37,179 nucleotides of DNA, from positions 1-37,179 of the forward strand of contig JAMWCT010000002.1 of NCBI GenBank assembly GCA_023819525.1. The letters are read 5' to 3'. Below are positions 1 to 10,357 of this stretch, piece by piece. The stretch's first letter is position 1; every line of letters begins with the position of its first letter. This DNA is from Candidatus Omnitrophota bacterium (lineage in GTDB: Bacteria > Omnitrophota > Gorgyraeia > Duberdicusellales > 4484-171). The position numbers and the translations under genes are program-made. The notes beneath the pieces were generated by a model. That model was not told where the DNA came from, ran no database searches, and worked only from the letters and a program-made list of their open reading frames with translations.

Positions 1-13
1 TTTGATTGGTTAA

Positions 14-1237
14 TTAACCTTGAAGCCTTTTTTTTACACTTTCTAAATGTTTTGTCATGCCTTCCAGAGTTGCAATTTTCTCTAAAACTTCATATTCATC
101 CTGTAATGCTTTTTTTGTGTAACTTATAATATGAACTTCTTTTAAGAATTCTTTAGTGGACAATGAAGAAAAAAATCTTGCAGTTCCGCCGGTTGGGAGA
201 ATATGGCTTGGGCCTGCTGTATAATCGCCCAAGGCAACAGGAGAGTTTTCGCCTAAAAAAATTGCTCCTGCATTTTTGATTTTTTTTAATAATTTTCTTG
301 GTGTTTTAGAAAATATCTCCAAATGTTCAGGAGCGATTTTATTTGCAATAAAACAAGCCTCTTCTAAATTCTTAACTTTTAAAACAAAACCTGTAATTTT
401 TTTTAGCTTTAATTCTTTTATAATTTTTTTTGAATTAGTAATAACGATACCTAAACCTTTATGATGCTCAAGTTGAGCCTCAAGGTCAGCAACAATATAA
501 TCTATATTTGAACCCCTAGAAGCAATAATAGCAATTTCCGAAGGGCCTGCAAGCATATCAATACCTACTTCACCAAACACCTGTCTTTTTGCTTCAGTGA
601 CAAATTCATTTCCAGGTCCTATGATTTTATCTACCTTTTTGATTGTTTTTGTGCCATAAGCTAGAGCTGCTATAGCCTGTGCGCCACCTATACGATAGAT
701 TTCTTTAATTTTTAAAAGTGAGGCAACTGCTAAAATAAATGGATTGATGGTTTTATCTTTTCTAGGTGGAGAGGCTAAAACTATTTCTTTTACACCAGCA
801 ACTATTGCAGGAATTGCTGACATATAAACAGTAGAAACCAACGGTGCACTTCCCGCAGGAACATAAATACCTACTCTTTCTAATGGAATATATTTACTAA
901 TTAAAACTTTGCCATTGCTTTCGCGTATACATTTAAAATTTGATGAGACCTCTTTTTTGTAAAATTTAGTAACATTATCTATGACTAGTTTAAATGAGTG
1001 AATTATTTTGCTGTCAAGCTCATTAAATGCTGCACTTATTTCAGATTCACTAATACGTAATTCATTTACTTTTAAACTTACTTTATCAAAACGCTTTGTG
1101 TATTCTATAATTGCTTCGTCGCCTTTTTCTTTTACATCCTTTAATATTTTTACTACTCTATCGGTTAGTTTAATATTGTATCTTCGTTTCCTTAATATTA
1201 ATTTTTCTAATGTTTCGAAATTTCTTATTACTCTCAT
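14..1237 (-). CDS. hisD: Histidinol dehydrogenase
   Basis: 407 aa ORF; HisD motifs such as IGGAQAIAALAYGT, DKIIGPGNEFVTEAKRQVFG, DMLAGPSEI and APEHLEI. Confidence 0.97.
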   Translation of the reverse strand: MRVIRNFETLEKLILRKRRYNIKLTDRVVKILKDVKEKGDEAIIEYTKRFDKVSLKVNELRISESEISAAFNELDSKIIHSFKLVIDNVTKFYKKEVSSNFKCIRESNGKVLISKYIPLERVGIYVPAGSAPLVSTVYMSAIPAIVAGVKEIVLASPPRKDKTINPFILAVASLLKIKEIYRIGGAQAIAALAYGTKTIKKVDKIIGPGNEFVTEAKRQVFGEVGIDMLAGPSEIAIIASRGSNIDYIVADLEAQLEHHKGLGIVITNSKKIIKELKLKKITGFVLKVKNLEEACFIANKIAPEHLEIFSKTPRKLLKKIKNAGAIFLGENSPVALGDYTAGPSHILPTGGTARFFSSLSTKEFLKEVHIISYTKKALQDEYEVLEKIATLEGMTKHLESVKKRLQG

Positions 1238-3825
1238 AAATTCAAAAATTGCTTAAAGCACTCCTCAACTTCGAACAAAATATTTCTTTTTCTTTCTAAA
1301 ACTATCCCCTGCACTAATTCTTTTCTTCCCCCACCTTTAAGCGAAAGTCTATCTTTAAATTGCTCTAAAAATCGTAAACAATCTATATTTTTTTCTACTA
1401 AATCATTAGATGCCCTACAGACAAAAATTTGTTTATCATAAAAGTTTGAAATAATAAAAACAAAAAAATTTGATAACTTTTGTTTTATAAGATCCGTAAA
1501 ATAAAAAAGTAAAGGGTAATCTTTATTTTCCAATTTCACAGTTATAAAATTTATTTCCTGTATTTGTTTTTTTGCTTGAAGACTCTCATTTACAATATAT
1601 GCAAGTAATTCTTTTTCTAACGATAAAATGTGCTCTTTTTGATTTTTTAAGTCTAAAAATATTTTTTCTATTGCTAAACTTATATCATCTATATTGCACT
1701 TTAAAAAATTTGCCACCTTTTTGCTCTGTTGACTTAATTTATTTATATAGTTATAAGCTTCTTTGCCTACAAGAGCCTCAATTCGCCTTATTCCACTACT
1801 TATAGAAAACTCAGAGATAATAATAAATAAACCTACTTGAGAAGTATTATCTAAATGGGAACCTCCACACAACTCTTTACTATAATCTGATATTGAAACT
1901 AAGCGCACAATTTTTTCATACTTATCTTTAAAAAATGCCAATGCTTTTTCTTTTTTTGCTTCTTCAAAACTTACTATTTTCTTTTCTACAGGGTCTGCCC
2001 TCAAAACAAATTCATTCACTAAATCTTGAATTTCTTCTAATTGAGCACTAGCCAAAGCTTTTGGATGCGTAAAGTCAAAATGTAATCTATCTACATCAAC
2101 TAAAGAACCTTGCTGCATTATAGTTTCCCCTAAAACTTTTCGTAAAGCCGCTTGCAAAAGATGAGTAGCAGTATGTGCTCTTGATAATGCTTTTCTTCTT
2201 TCAACATCAAGGAAAGCCAAAGCTTCATCTTTCTTGATTTTTCCTTTTTCAACAAAACCACTATGAAGTATTATATCGCCTATCTTTTTAACCTCTTCAA
2301 CAAAAAATTTTCCTTCTTTTGTTTCTATATACCCTTTATCAGAAAGTTGACCACCACTTTCTGGATAAAAAGGGGTTTTATCCAAAACAATAACGCCTCT
2401 TTCTTTTTCATTTAAAAAATCTTTTTCTATATCATCAACTAACAAATGTACAATATTTACTGTGCTTTGAAAATTATCGTATCCAATAAATATAGTTTTT
2501 GTGTCAAAATTAAAATAACTTTTTGCAAATATATTTTCATCAAACATACTTTTTTTCTTTGAAAGTTCTCTTTGTTTTATAAGCAACTGGTCAAAACCTT
2601 CTAAAGAGAGGCTAATATTGTATTTTTTTGCCAAATCAATTATTATCTCTAATGGAAAACCTTTTGTATCATATAAATAAAACAATTCCTCTGCATTAAG
2701 TTTTTGTTTGGTTGAAATATAGTAATGAGCTTGGTCAAGCAAATCTAGAAATTTTTCCTCTTCTGCTTGAATGATTCTTAAAATAGCATCTTTTTTTTCT
2801 TCTATCTCTGGATATGCATCTTTCATATATTTTATTACCAAGTTACTTAACATATAAAAACAAGGTTTATTATACCCTAATAAATTAATATTACTTACAG
2901 CTCTGCGGATGATCTTTCTCAAGACATATCCGCGTTCTTCATTTGATGGATATACTCCATCAGCTATTAAAAAGGTAGCAGCCCTTATGTGGTCTGCTAC
3001 CGCATTAACCAATTGAGTTGAGTTTTGGTTTTTTTTCTCCAATCCAACTATTTGCCAAATACGTTCTACGATCGGAAAAAATATATCGATTTGGAAATTA
3101 CTTTGTTTGCCTTGCAAAACTGAAGCTATTCGTTCAAGCCCCATCCCTGTATCAATGTTTTTTTGTGGAAGTGGTTCTAACTTATTTGGTCCGACTCGAT
3201 TAAATTGCGTAAAAACTAAATTCCAAACTTCAACAAATCTAGAACAATCGCAAGCTGGGCTACAACTTGGTTTTCCACAACCAATTGTTTCTCCCTGATC
3301 AAAAAATATTTCAGAACAAGGTCCGCAGGGACCATTAGGACCATCTTGTAGTGCATTTGCTGGCCAAAAATTTTTATCTGGTCCTAATTTTGATATTTTT
3401 TCTTCTGGTACTTTAATATAATCTTTCCATATAGAATAAGCTTCATCATCGTCTTTATAAACAGAAACCCAAAGGTCTTTTTCTTTTATATTTAATTCAG
3501 TTGTCAAAAACTCCCATGCGAAACTAATCGCTTCTTTTTTAAAGTAATCTCCAAATGAAAAATTTCCAAGCATCTCAAAAAATGTATGATGGTAAGCGGT
3601 TTTTCCAACTTTATCTAAATCATCTGTTCGCAAGCACTTCTGACAACTTGTAGCTTTTTTAATATCAGTTTTTTCGCCTAAAAAATAAGGCTTAAACTGG
3701 TTCATCCCAGCAGAGGTAAAAAGAACACTTTTATCAAAAGGTATAAGACTATCTGAAGGAAAAATTACATGGTCTTTATTTTTAAAAAAATCTAAAAATT
3801 TTTTTCTCACTTCAGCTGTTGTCAT
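1234..3825 (-). CDS. alaS: Alanyl-tRNA synthetase
   Basis: 863 aa; MTTAEVRKKFLDFFKNKDHVIFPSDSLIP, FTSAGMNQFKPYFLG, editing motif HTATHLL and CGGSH. Confidence 0.98.
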   Translation of the reverse strand: MTTAEVRKKFLDFFKNKDHVIFPSDSLIPFDKSVLFTSAGMNQFKPYFLGEKTDIKKATSCQKCLRTDDLDKVGKTAYHHTFFEMLGNFSFGDYFKKEAISFAWEFLTTELNIKEKDLWVSVYKDDDEAYSIWKDYIKVPEEKISKLGPDKNFWPANALQDGPNGPCGPCSEIFFDQGETIGCGKPSCSPACDCSRFVEVWNLVFTQFNRVGPNKLEPLPQKNIDTGMGLERIASVLQGKQSNFQIDIFFPIVERIWQIVGLEKKNQNSTQLVNAVADHIRAATFLIADGVYPSNEERGYVLRKIIRRAVSNINLLGYNKPCFYMLSNLVIKYMKDAYPEIEEKKDAILRIIQAEEEKFLDLLDQAHYYISTKQKLNAEELFYLYDTKGFPLEIIIDLAKKYNISLSLEGFDQLLIKQRELSKKKSMFDENIFAKSYFNFDTKTIFIGYDNFQSTVNIVHLLVDDIEKDFLNEKERGVIVLDKTPFYPESGGQLSDKGYIETKEGKFFVEEVKKIGDIILHSGFVEKGKIKKDEALAFLDVERRKALSRAHTATHLLQAALRKVLGETIMQQGSLVDVDRLHFDFTHPKALASAQLEEIQDLVNEFVLRADPVEKKIVSFEEAKKEKALAFFKDKYEKIVRLVSISDYSKELCGGSHLDNTSQVGLFIIISEFSISSGIRRIEALVGKEAYNYINKLSQQSKKVANFLKCNIDDISLAIEKIFLDLKNQKEHILSLEKELLAYIVNESLQAKKQIQEINFITVKLENKDYPLLFYFTDLIKQKLSNFFVFIISNFYDKQIFVCRASNDLVEKNIDCLRFLEQFKDRLSLKGGGRKELVQGIVLERKRNILFEVEECFKQFLNL

Positions 3826-4264
3826 TATACAATCCTTTCCTACTTAATTGAGTTAAAATTTCATCGTATTCAAAACCTCTTGCTAAAAAATATCTTAAAA
3901 TTTTAGAAACAATATTTTTGCTACCCTTATATTGAAGAACTTTTTTATCAATCATAGACGAAAGTATATTAGCAGTATGTGGGAAATCTAAATTATCAAT
4001 CACTTGCTGCGATATCCCTATTTTTTTTAATGTTGCTAAAATTCTTTTTTTCCCATAACCTTTTTTAGATAAAGTTATTATGTAACTCTTTGCAAGCTCC
4101 TCGTCATTCAAATACCTCTGTTCTTTTAAATATTCTAAAATCTTTTGAATTGTTTGCTTGTTATAACCTTTTTTATTTAATCTAAAAATAAGTTCACTAC
4201 TACTTCTTTGTCTAAATTTCAGCAATAAAAATGTATATTTTAAAGCTTTATCAAAATCGTCCAA
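3812..4264 (-). CDS. recX: Regulatory protein RecX
   Basis: 150 aa; RSSSELIFRLNKKGYNKQTIQKILEYLKEQRYLNDEELAKSYI is typical of RecX; lies downstream of recA. Confidence 0.88.
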   Translation of the reverse strand: MDDFDKALKYTFLLLKFRQRSSSELIFRLNKKGYNKQTIQKILEYLKEQRYLNDEELAKSYIITLSKKGYGKKRILATLKKIGISQQVIDNLDFPHTANILSSMIDKKVLQYKGSKNIVSKILRYFLARGFEYDEILTQLSRKGLYNDNS

Positions 4265-4265
4265 T

Positions 4266-5681
4266 TTATTCTTCTTTTAAAATAATAAAACCCCTATTTG
4301 TTCTTACTAAACATTTACCTTTTATTTTAGAAGTTATCTCAAAAAAGTCATTTGTATTTTTTATAATCTTATTTTCAATTTTTAAAATCACATCACCAAC
4401 CATAAAACCACTTTTTTCTGCTGCAGAATTTTCTTGGATATTAGTGATGACTACTCCTTCGTTTTCTTTTATATTATATTTTTGCTTTAAAAATAAATCT
4501 ATATCTTTAACTTTCATTCCTCTAAAAATAATTTCTTTTTTGATTTTTGCTGTCTCAAAATAACTATCCTCATAGGGGCGTGGGGCAACTTCTATATCTA
4601 AAAATAATTGTTTACCATCGCGCAATATCTGTATTGGATAAGTTTTACCTATTTGTAGTGAAGAAACTATCTTCTCTAAATCTCTTTTATTAGAGATAAT
4701 TTTATTATTAAAACTTAAAATTAAATCGCCCTCTTTAAGATTAGCTTTTTTTGCAGGAGAATTTTCTTCTACCTTGACAATAATTACTCCTTCTTTTTCT
4801 TTTGTCCCAAAATAGCTGCGAAGTTCTTCGTTTAGATCTTGTATCCCTATACCTAACCAACCATACAAAACTTTTTCTCCTCGTATAAGTTTATCTAAAA
4901 TTTGTTTTGCTTTATTTATTGGAATAGCAAAACCTACGCCCTGATATCCACCGGTAGTTGTAATAATTGCTGTATTTATTCCAATCACTTCTCCGTTTAA
5001 ATTAACTAAAGGACCTCCGCTATTTCCGGGGTTAATCGCAGCATCTGTCTGTATTAGATCACTATATGCACGCCTACCAATCCTGGCTAAAGCAGGTATA
5101 TCCCGATGTAAAGCACTTATAACACCAACGGTTACTGTTGGTTCTGGATTATCAATAGCAAAACCAAAAGGGTTACCTATTGCTACTACCCACTCACCTA
5201 TTTTTAAATTATCAGAATCACCTAATTTTGCATAAGGAAGGTGGTATGCATTAATTTTTATAATTGCTAAATCAGTAGTTGGATCTGTTCCTTTAATTTC
5301 AGCATCAAATTCTCTTCCATCTGCAAGTTTAACTTTTATCTGGCTTGCGCCAACAATTACATGCTCATTGGTTAAAATATAACCATCTGGATCAATAATA
5401 ACCCCGCTTCCCAAACCAACGTGTTTATATTCTCGGTATGGTATTTCTCCAAAAAATTCTTCAAAAAATCTTCTAAATGGATCGTTCTCAAACTCATCAA
5501 ATGGATAGCCAAAATACCAACCACCTCCAACCCTTACCTTTACAACACTACTTATAGATACGACTGCCTTTCCAACAGTTTCCGCAACAGAAATCGTTGC
5601 ATTTTCTAAATCACTATATTTTTGAGCAAATGTGTTTGTAAAACAAAATATAAAAATTAAAAAAAATAAAATTTTTTTCAT
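4266..5681 (-). CDS. HtrA/DegP-type periplasmic serine protease with two PDZ domains
   Basis: Signal peptide; catalytic triad contexts ILTNEHVI, TTDLAIIKI, GNSGGPL; two C-terminal PDZ-like segments. Confidence 0.95.
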   Translation of the reverse strand: MKKILFFLIFIFCFTNTFAQKYSDLENATISVAETVGKAVVSISSVVKVRVGGGWYFGYPFDEFENDPFRRFFEEFFGEIPYREYKHVGLGSGVIIDPDGYILTNEHVIVGASQIKVKLADGREFDAEIKGTDPTTDLAIIKINAYHLPYAKLGDSDNLKIGEWVVAIGNPFGFAIDNPEPTVTVGVISALHRDIPALARIGRRAYSDLIQTDAAINPGNSGGPLVNLNGEVIGINTAIITTTGGYQGVGFAIPINKAKQILDKLIRGEKVLYGWLGIGIQDLNEELRSYFGTKEKEGVIIVKVEENSPAKKANLKEGDLILSFNNKIISNKRDLEKIVSSLQIGKTYPIQILRDGKQLFLDIEVAPRPYEDSYFETAKIKKEIIFRGMKVKDIDLFLKQKYNIKENEGVVITNIQENSAAEKSGFMVGDVILKIENKIIKNTNDFFEITSKIKGKCLVRTNRGFIILKEE

Positions 5682-5688
5682 ATTTCCT

Positions 5689-6699
5689 CTACCTCTTTTC
5701 GTAAAGTTTTTTATTTACTTCCTCTTCCAACTCTTTTCTTAAACTTTGGTTTTCTTTTAAAAGTAGACGAAGTTGTTCTTTTCCTTGAGCAAGATTTTTA
5801 TCTTTATATGAAAGCCAGCTACCTGATTTTTTAATTATCTCTTTTTCTATCGCTTCATCAATTAAAGAACCAATTTTAGAAACCCCTTCGGTATGTAAGA
5901 TTTCAAAAACAGCTTCTTTAAAAGGAGGTGCAACTTTGTTTTTTACAATTTTTGCTTTTACCTTTGCACCGATAACTTGCTCCTGATTTGTTATAGTTGC
6001 AATTTTTCGTAGATCAATTCTTACAGAAGCATAAAACTTCAAAGCCCTTCCGCCAGGTGTAACTTCAGGATTACCAAACATAACTCCTACTTTTTCTCGC
6101 AACTGATTAATAAAAATTACGCAAGTTTTTGATTTACTGATGGCTGCTGTTAGTTTTCTTAAAGCTTGACTCATAAGGCGTGCTTGGAGGGCAATTTGAG
6201 AATCACCAATTTCTCCTTCAAGTTCAACTTTTGGAACTAGTGCCGCAACTGAATCAACAACAATTAAATCTACAGCATTTGAGCGCACAAGCGTCTCTAC
6301 TATATCTAAAGCCTGTTCTCCTGTATCTGGTTGTGAAATTAAAAGTTCATCTAAATTTACTCCTATAATTTTTGCATAATTTGGGTCAAAGGCATGTTCT
6401 GCATCTACAAATGCTGCTATCCCATCGTTAGCTTGAGCCTGAGCGATAATGCTTAACGTTAAAGTAGTTTTTCCTGAAGCCTCCGGCCCAAAAACCTCAA
6501 TAACTCTACCTCTTGGCAACCCACCAACGCCTAAAGCCATATCTAAAGAAACTATTCCTGTTGAAATAACTTCAACATCTAATTTTACACTTTCACCTAA
6601 ACGCATTATCGCACCTTTTCCATATTGTTTTTCTATTTGAGACAATGCAAGTTCTAATGCTTTTCTTTTTTGACTATGAATATCTTTTTCTTTAATCAT
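5689..6699 (-). CDS. recA: Recombinase RecA
   Basis: 336 aa; Walker [42 protein letters not shown]. Confidence 0.99.
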   Translation of the reverse strand: MIKEKDIHSQKRKALELALSQIEKQYGKGAIMRLGESVKLDVEVISTGIVSLDMALGVGGLPRGRVIEVFGPEASGKTTLTLSIIAQAQANDGIAAFVDAEHAFDPNYAKIIGVNLDELLISQPDTGEQALDIVETLVRSNAVDLIVVDSVAALVPKVELEGEIGDSQIALQARLMSQALRKLTAAISKSKTCVIFINQLREKVGVMFGNPEVTPGGRALKFYASVRIDLRKIATITNQEQVIGAKVKAKIVKNKVAPPFKEAVFEILHTEGVSKIGSLIDEAIEKEIIKKSGSWLSYKDKNLAQGKEQLRLLLKENQSLRKELEEEVNKKLYEKR

Positions 6700-6719
6700 A
6701 AAATACCCCCTTTTGCTTT

Positions 6720-7334
6720 TTAAAATCGGTATTCTTCTTTTATAATTAAATTCTTGATATTTTTTTTATGCCGCCAAATAACTAAAATCAACAACAAAAA
6801 CGAAAAAATTTTTATCTCTATATCTTTTAAAAAAACTAAAGTACTAATAAAAAAAATAATAGCAGCTAAAATTGAAGCTAACGAAACATATCGCCAAATA
6901 AAAAAAACTACTAACCAACTAATTATACCTATACTAATCGCTATCCAAAGTTTTGCAAATATAAAACTTAATGCCACCATTGCTCCAAAAGAAGTTGCAA
7001 CTCCTTTTCCACCTTTAAATTTTAAAAATATTGGCCAGTTATGGCCTAACACAGAAAATAAAGCCATAAATATAAAAATATAACTGTCAAAAGAGGTGGT
7101 TTTTAAAAAACTTTTTGCAAAAATTATAGGGAAAAATGCTTTTAAAAAATCTAAAACAAAAACTACTATTCCCCAAAATTTTCCAATTACTCTTGTAACA
7201 TTCGTAGCACCAATATTGCCAGAGCCAAAATTTCTAATATCTATTTTTTTTACAAAATATGCAATCACAAAACCAAAAGGAATGCTACCTAAAATATAAC
7301 TTATTAAACAAAGTATAAAAATTTGCATAACCAA
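6720..7334 (-). CDS. plsY: Glycerol-3-phosphate acyltransferase PlsY
   Basis: [46 protein letters not shown] motifs; polytopic membrane protein. Confidence 0.96.
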   Translation of the reverse strand: MVMQIFILCLISYILGSIPFGFVIAYFVKKIDIRNFGSGNIGATNVTRVIGKFWGIVVFVLDFLKAFFPIIFAKSFLKTTSFDSYIFIFMALFSVLGHNWPIFLKFKGGKGVATSFGAMVALSFIFAKLWIAISIGIISWLVVFFIWRYVSLASILAAIIFFISTLVFLKDIEIKIFSFLLLILVIWRHKKNIKNLIIKEEYRF

Positions 7335-7337
7335 AAG

Positions 7338-7904
7338 TTAAACTTCTGATAATTTGTTTATAGCCTTTACGCCTCGTGTAAAGTAGCCTATTCCTGAAAT
7401 TATGGTAAAGACTACAGCTATTGTCCAAATATAGGGCGGTATAACAGGAATATCTAATAGAATTGATAAAATAGTAAGCATTTGAAAAAAAGTCGTAAAT
7501 TTTCCCCAAATTGAAGGAGCAATTGGTATATCTATTTTTAAAAAATGTAAAATTGCTACCCCTAAAAGAATTATAATATCTCTAATTGTTACAACCAAAA
7601 CAACTGCCAAAGGTAACTTAAATTTAAGGGGGAAGGTGTCTTTTAAAGCATAAATTAAAATAAAAGAAGTAAATAAAAGCAATTTGTCCGCAAGCGGGTC
7701 AATAATTTTTCCTATCTCTGATTTTTCTTTTTTCAACCTCGCAATTAAACCATCAAAAAAATCTGTAAGCATTGCTAATATAAAAATAAAAATTATAGGG
7801 TATTTTAAATATTGATGTTGTGAATTAAAATAAAAAAGCAAAAAAACAAAAATTGGAATAAGTAATATGCGCAAAACTGATATTTTATCTGCAAAACTCA
7901 TCAC
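7338..7904 (-). CDS. pgsA: CDP-diacylglycerol--glycerol-3-phosphate 3-phosphatidyltransferase
   Basis: CDP-alcohol phosphatidyltransferase motif DFFDGLIARLKKEKSEIGKIIDPLADK. Confidence 0.94.
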   Translation of the reverse strand: MMSFADKISVLRILLIPIFVFLLFYFNSQHQYLKYPIIFIFILAMLTDFFDGLIARLKKEKSEIGKIIDPLADKLLLFTSFILIYALKDTFPLKFKLPLAVVLVVTIRDIIILLGVAILHFLKIDIPIAPSIWGKFTTFFQMLTILSILLDIPVIPPYIWTIAVVFTIISGIGYFTRGVKAINKLSEV

Positions 7905-8485
7905 TCAATCATTTTTATTCTTTTTGGGGGCCACCATAAAAATATAGCCTTACCTATAATATCTACCTCATCAACAAAGCCCCAGAATCTACTGTCTAAA
8001 GATGAAATGCTATTATCTCCAAGAAAAAAATATTTTCCTTCTGGAACAATTATTTGGTGATTTTCTTTTCCATATTCACCCTGATTATAGTAATAGTTTC
8101 TTGCAATCCTTGGATCAGAAAAAATTTTGCCATTTAAATAGATATTACCATCTTTTATGAGGATTATATCACCGCCCACCCCAATTAGCCTTTTTATATA
8201 CGCTTTTTTTCTATCATGCGGTGGAACAAACACTACCACCTCTCCTCTTTGAGGTTTTCTAAAACCTTGAATGCGAAGCCTCGTGAAAGGTATTTTTGGC
8301 CCATAGACAAGTTTACTTACAAATATTTTATCTCCGGGAAGAAGCGTTGGAACCATAGAATTTGTTGGAATTTTATATAATTGGAAAAAAAAGGTTCGCA
8401 AAAATACTGCTAAAGCACCGGCAATAATAAAAGCCTCTACCCACTCTCTTAACTCACTTTTCTTATCCGTTACTTTTTGAAGCAT
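7901..8485 (-). CDS. lepB: Signal peptidase I
   Basis: IPTNSMVPTLLPGDKIFVSKLVYG (catalytic Ser), KAYIKRLIGVGGD (catalytic Lys), GDNSISSLDSRFWGFV. Confidence 0.95.
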   Translation of the reverse strand: MLQKVTDKKSELREWVEAFIIAGALAVFLRTFFFQLYKIPTNSMVPTLLPGDKIFVSKLVYGPKIPFTRLRIQGFRKPQRGEVVVFVPPHDRKKAYIKRLIGVGGDIILIKDGNIYLNGKIFSDPRIARNYYYNQGEYGKENHQIIVPEGKYFFLGDNSISSLDSRFWGFVDEVDIIGKAIFLWWPPKRIKMIE

Positions 8486-8492
8486 ATGGTAG

Positions 8493-8521
8493 ATGATACA
8501 CTAAAAAAACGCAAAAATCAA
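8493..8521 (-). promoter_or_regulatory. Predicted sigma70-type promoter for the lepB operon, near-leaderless
   Basis: Minus strand TTGATT - 17 nt - TATCAT; ATG of lepB begins 8 nt after the -10 hexamer. Confidence 0.6.
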
Positions 8522-8551
8522 GGAATAAATTGAGAACTCTTTTTAATTTTT

Positions 8552-10357
8552 TTAAAAAGTAGCCCTTAAGACTTCTAAAAATGCATTATCCGGAACAGAA
8601 ACATTACCTATTTGTTTCAATTTCTTTTTTCCTTCTTTTTGTCGTTCCCAAAGTTTTCGTTTCCGCGTAATATCCCCTCCATAACATTTTGCTGTAACAT
8701 TTTTCTTTAAAGCACTTATGCGTTCGCTAGCAATAATTCTGCTGCCAATAGCCGCTTGAATGTTTACCTCAAACAATTGCCTTGGTATCAGTTCTTTTAA
8801 TTTCTCAACAATAGCCCTTGCTTTGATTTCCATTTTTTCTTTATGAACCAAAAGTGAAAATGCTTCAATTTTTTTATGATTAATTAGAATATCAATTTTT
8901 ACAATCTCTGTTTTATTATAACCTATAAACTCATAATCTAATGAACCATAACCTCTTGTTATAGACTTTATCTTATCATAAAAATCAACTATAACCTCAG
9001 ATAGAGGCAATTGAAATATAACACTTAATCTATCTTTTCCAAGATAATCCATTTTTATAAATTGTCCTCTTTTTGATTTTGCTAGTTCGCATAAAGCCTC
9101 TAAATCTTTTATAGGTACTATTATCGTTGCTTTTACATAGGGTTCTAAAATCTCATCAATTGTAGAAAAATCAGGTAGTTTATGAGGACTTGATATATCA
9201 ATTATTTCTCCATCAGTTTTTTTAATTTTATACATTACATTCGGTGCAGTAATAATCAAATCCAAATTAAATTCTCTTTCAAGACGTTCTTTAACTATTT
9301 CCATATGTAGCAGTCCTAAGAACCCAGCTCTAAATCCATAACCTAAAACACCTAAGTTATCTGGTTCGTATACAAAAGATGGATCTGAAAGGCGTAATTT
9401 TTCTATCGCGTCTTTTAAAATTGGGTAATCTTTTGGATATGTAGGAAAGATACTGCAGAAAACCATTGGTGGTATTTTTTTATAACCACTAAAGGGTATT
9501 TTGGTTGGATTGGATGCTAAAGTAATAGTATCTCCCATATCAACTAACGATGGGTCTTTTAAATTACACGTAATATAACCAACCTCCCCGCATGCTAAAC
9601 TTTCTTTTTTTTGCATTTGTGGCTTAAAGACCCCAAGTTCTTCAACTCTATACACCTTATTTGCGTGCATAAAAAGTATATCATCCCCAATATTTAGTTT
9701 ACCATCGAAAATCCTTACAAAAAGTATTACTCCTTTGTATGGATCGAAAAACGAATCAAAAAGAATTGCCTTTAGAGGAGCATCTATATTTTTAGCAGGC
9801 GGTGGAGCCTCTTTGACTATTCGCTCTAAGAGTTGATAAACACCTTCTCCACTTTTTGCAGAGATAAGCGATAATTCTTCTTTTTTGAAACCAAAAATAT
9901 CATAAAGTTGACTAGCGGTGCGTTCTATATCTGCGCTTTGCAGATCTATTTTATTTATCACAGGTATTATCTTTAAATTATTTTCTAAAGCCAAATAAAA
10001 ATTTGCAACAGTCTGCGCCTCTACTCCTTGAGTTGCATCTACTAAAAGTATCGCTGTTTCAGCCGCTTTTAATGATTTTGTAACTTCGTATGTAAAGTCT
10101 ACATGCCCAGGCGTATCAATAAGATTTAAAATATAGTTTTGAGTTTGATAGTTAAAAGAAAGTCTAACTGCTTTTGCTTTTATGGTTATCCCACGTTCTC
10201 TTTCTAATTCCATGCTATCGAGTATTTGTTCTGCCATAATATTTTTATCTATAGCACCTGTAATCTGAAGAAATCTATCTGCTAAGGTAGATTTCCCATG
10301 ATCAATATGGGCTATAATACAAAAATTCCTAATTTTGTCTATTAAATCTGCAGTCAT
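8552..10357 (-). CDS. lepA: Elongation factor 4 (LepA)
   Basis: 601 aa; GTPase motifs AHIDHGKSTLADR, DTPGHVDF, NKIDL; LepA C-terminal region. Confidence 0.98.
   Translation of the reverse strand: MTADLIDKIRNFCIIAHIDHGKSTLADRFLQITGAIDKNIMAEQILDSMELERERGITIKAKAVRLSFNYQTQNYILNLIDTPGHVDFTYEVTKSLKAAETAILLVDATQGVEAQTVANFYLALENNLKIIPVINKIDLQSADIERTASQLYDIFGFKKEELSLISAKSGEGVYQLLERIVKEAPPPAKNIDAPLKAILFDSFFDPYKGVILFVRIFDGKLNIGDDILFMHANKVYRVEELGVFKPQMQKKESLACGEVGYITCNLKDPSLVDMGDTITLASNPTKIPFSGYKKIPPMVFCSIFPTYPKDYPILKDAIEKLRLSDPSFVYEPDNLGVLGYGFRAGFLGLLHMEIVKERLEREFNLDLIITAPNVMYKIKKTDGEIIDISSPHKLPDFSTIDEILEPYVKATIIVPIKDLEALCELAKSKRGQFIKMDYLGKDRLSVIFQLPLSEVIVDFYDKIKSITRGYGSLDYEFIGYNKTEIVKIDILINHKKIEAFSLLVHKEKMEIKARAIVEKLKELIPRQLFEVNIQAAIGSRIIASERISALKKNVTAKCYGGDITRKRKLWERQKEGKKKLKQIGNVSVPDNAFLEVLRATF

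Noticed and set aside
8-19. Perfect palindrome GGTTAATTAACC at the hisD stop codon
   Set aside because: Short, AT-rich, without a T-tract in the right position; chance or weak terminator cannot be distinguished.
276-7299. Plus-strand ORFs of 60-123 aa opposite hisD, alaS, htrA, recA and plsY
   Set aside because: Antisense to strongly supported genes and rich in Phe/Lys/Ile low-complexity composition; shadow ORFs of AT-rich DNA.
7285-7509. 74-aa minus-strand ORF overlapping pgsA and plsY
   Set aside because: Alternative frame inside well-supported genes; no recognisable motif.
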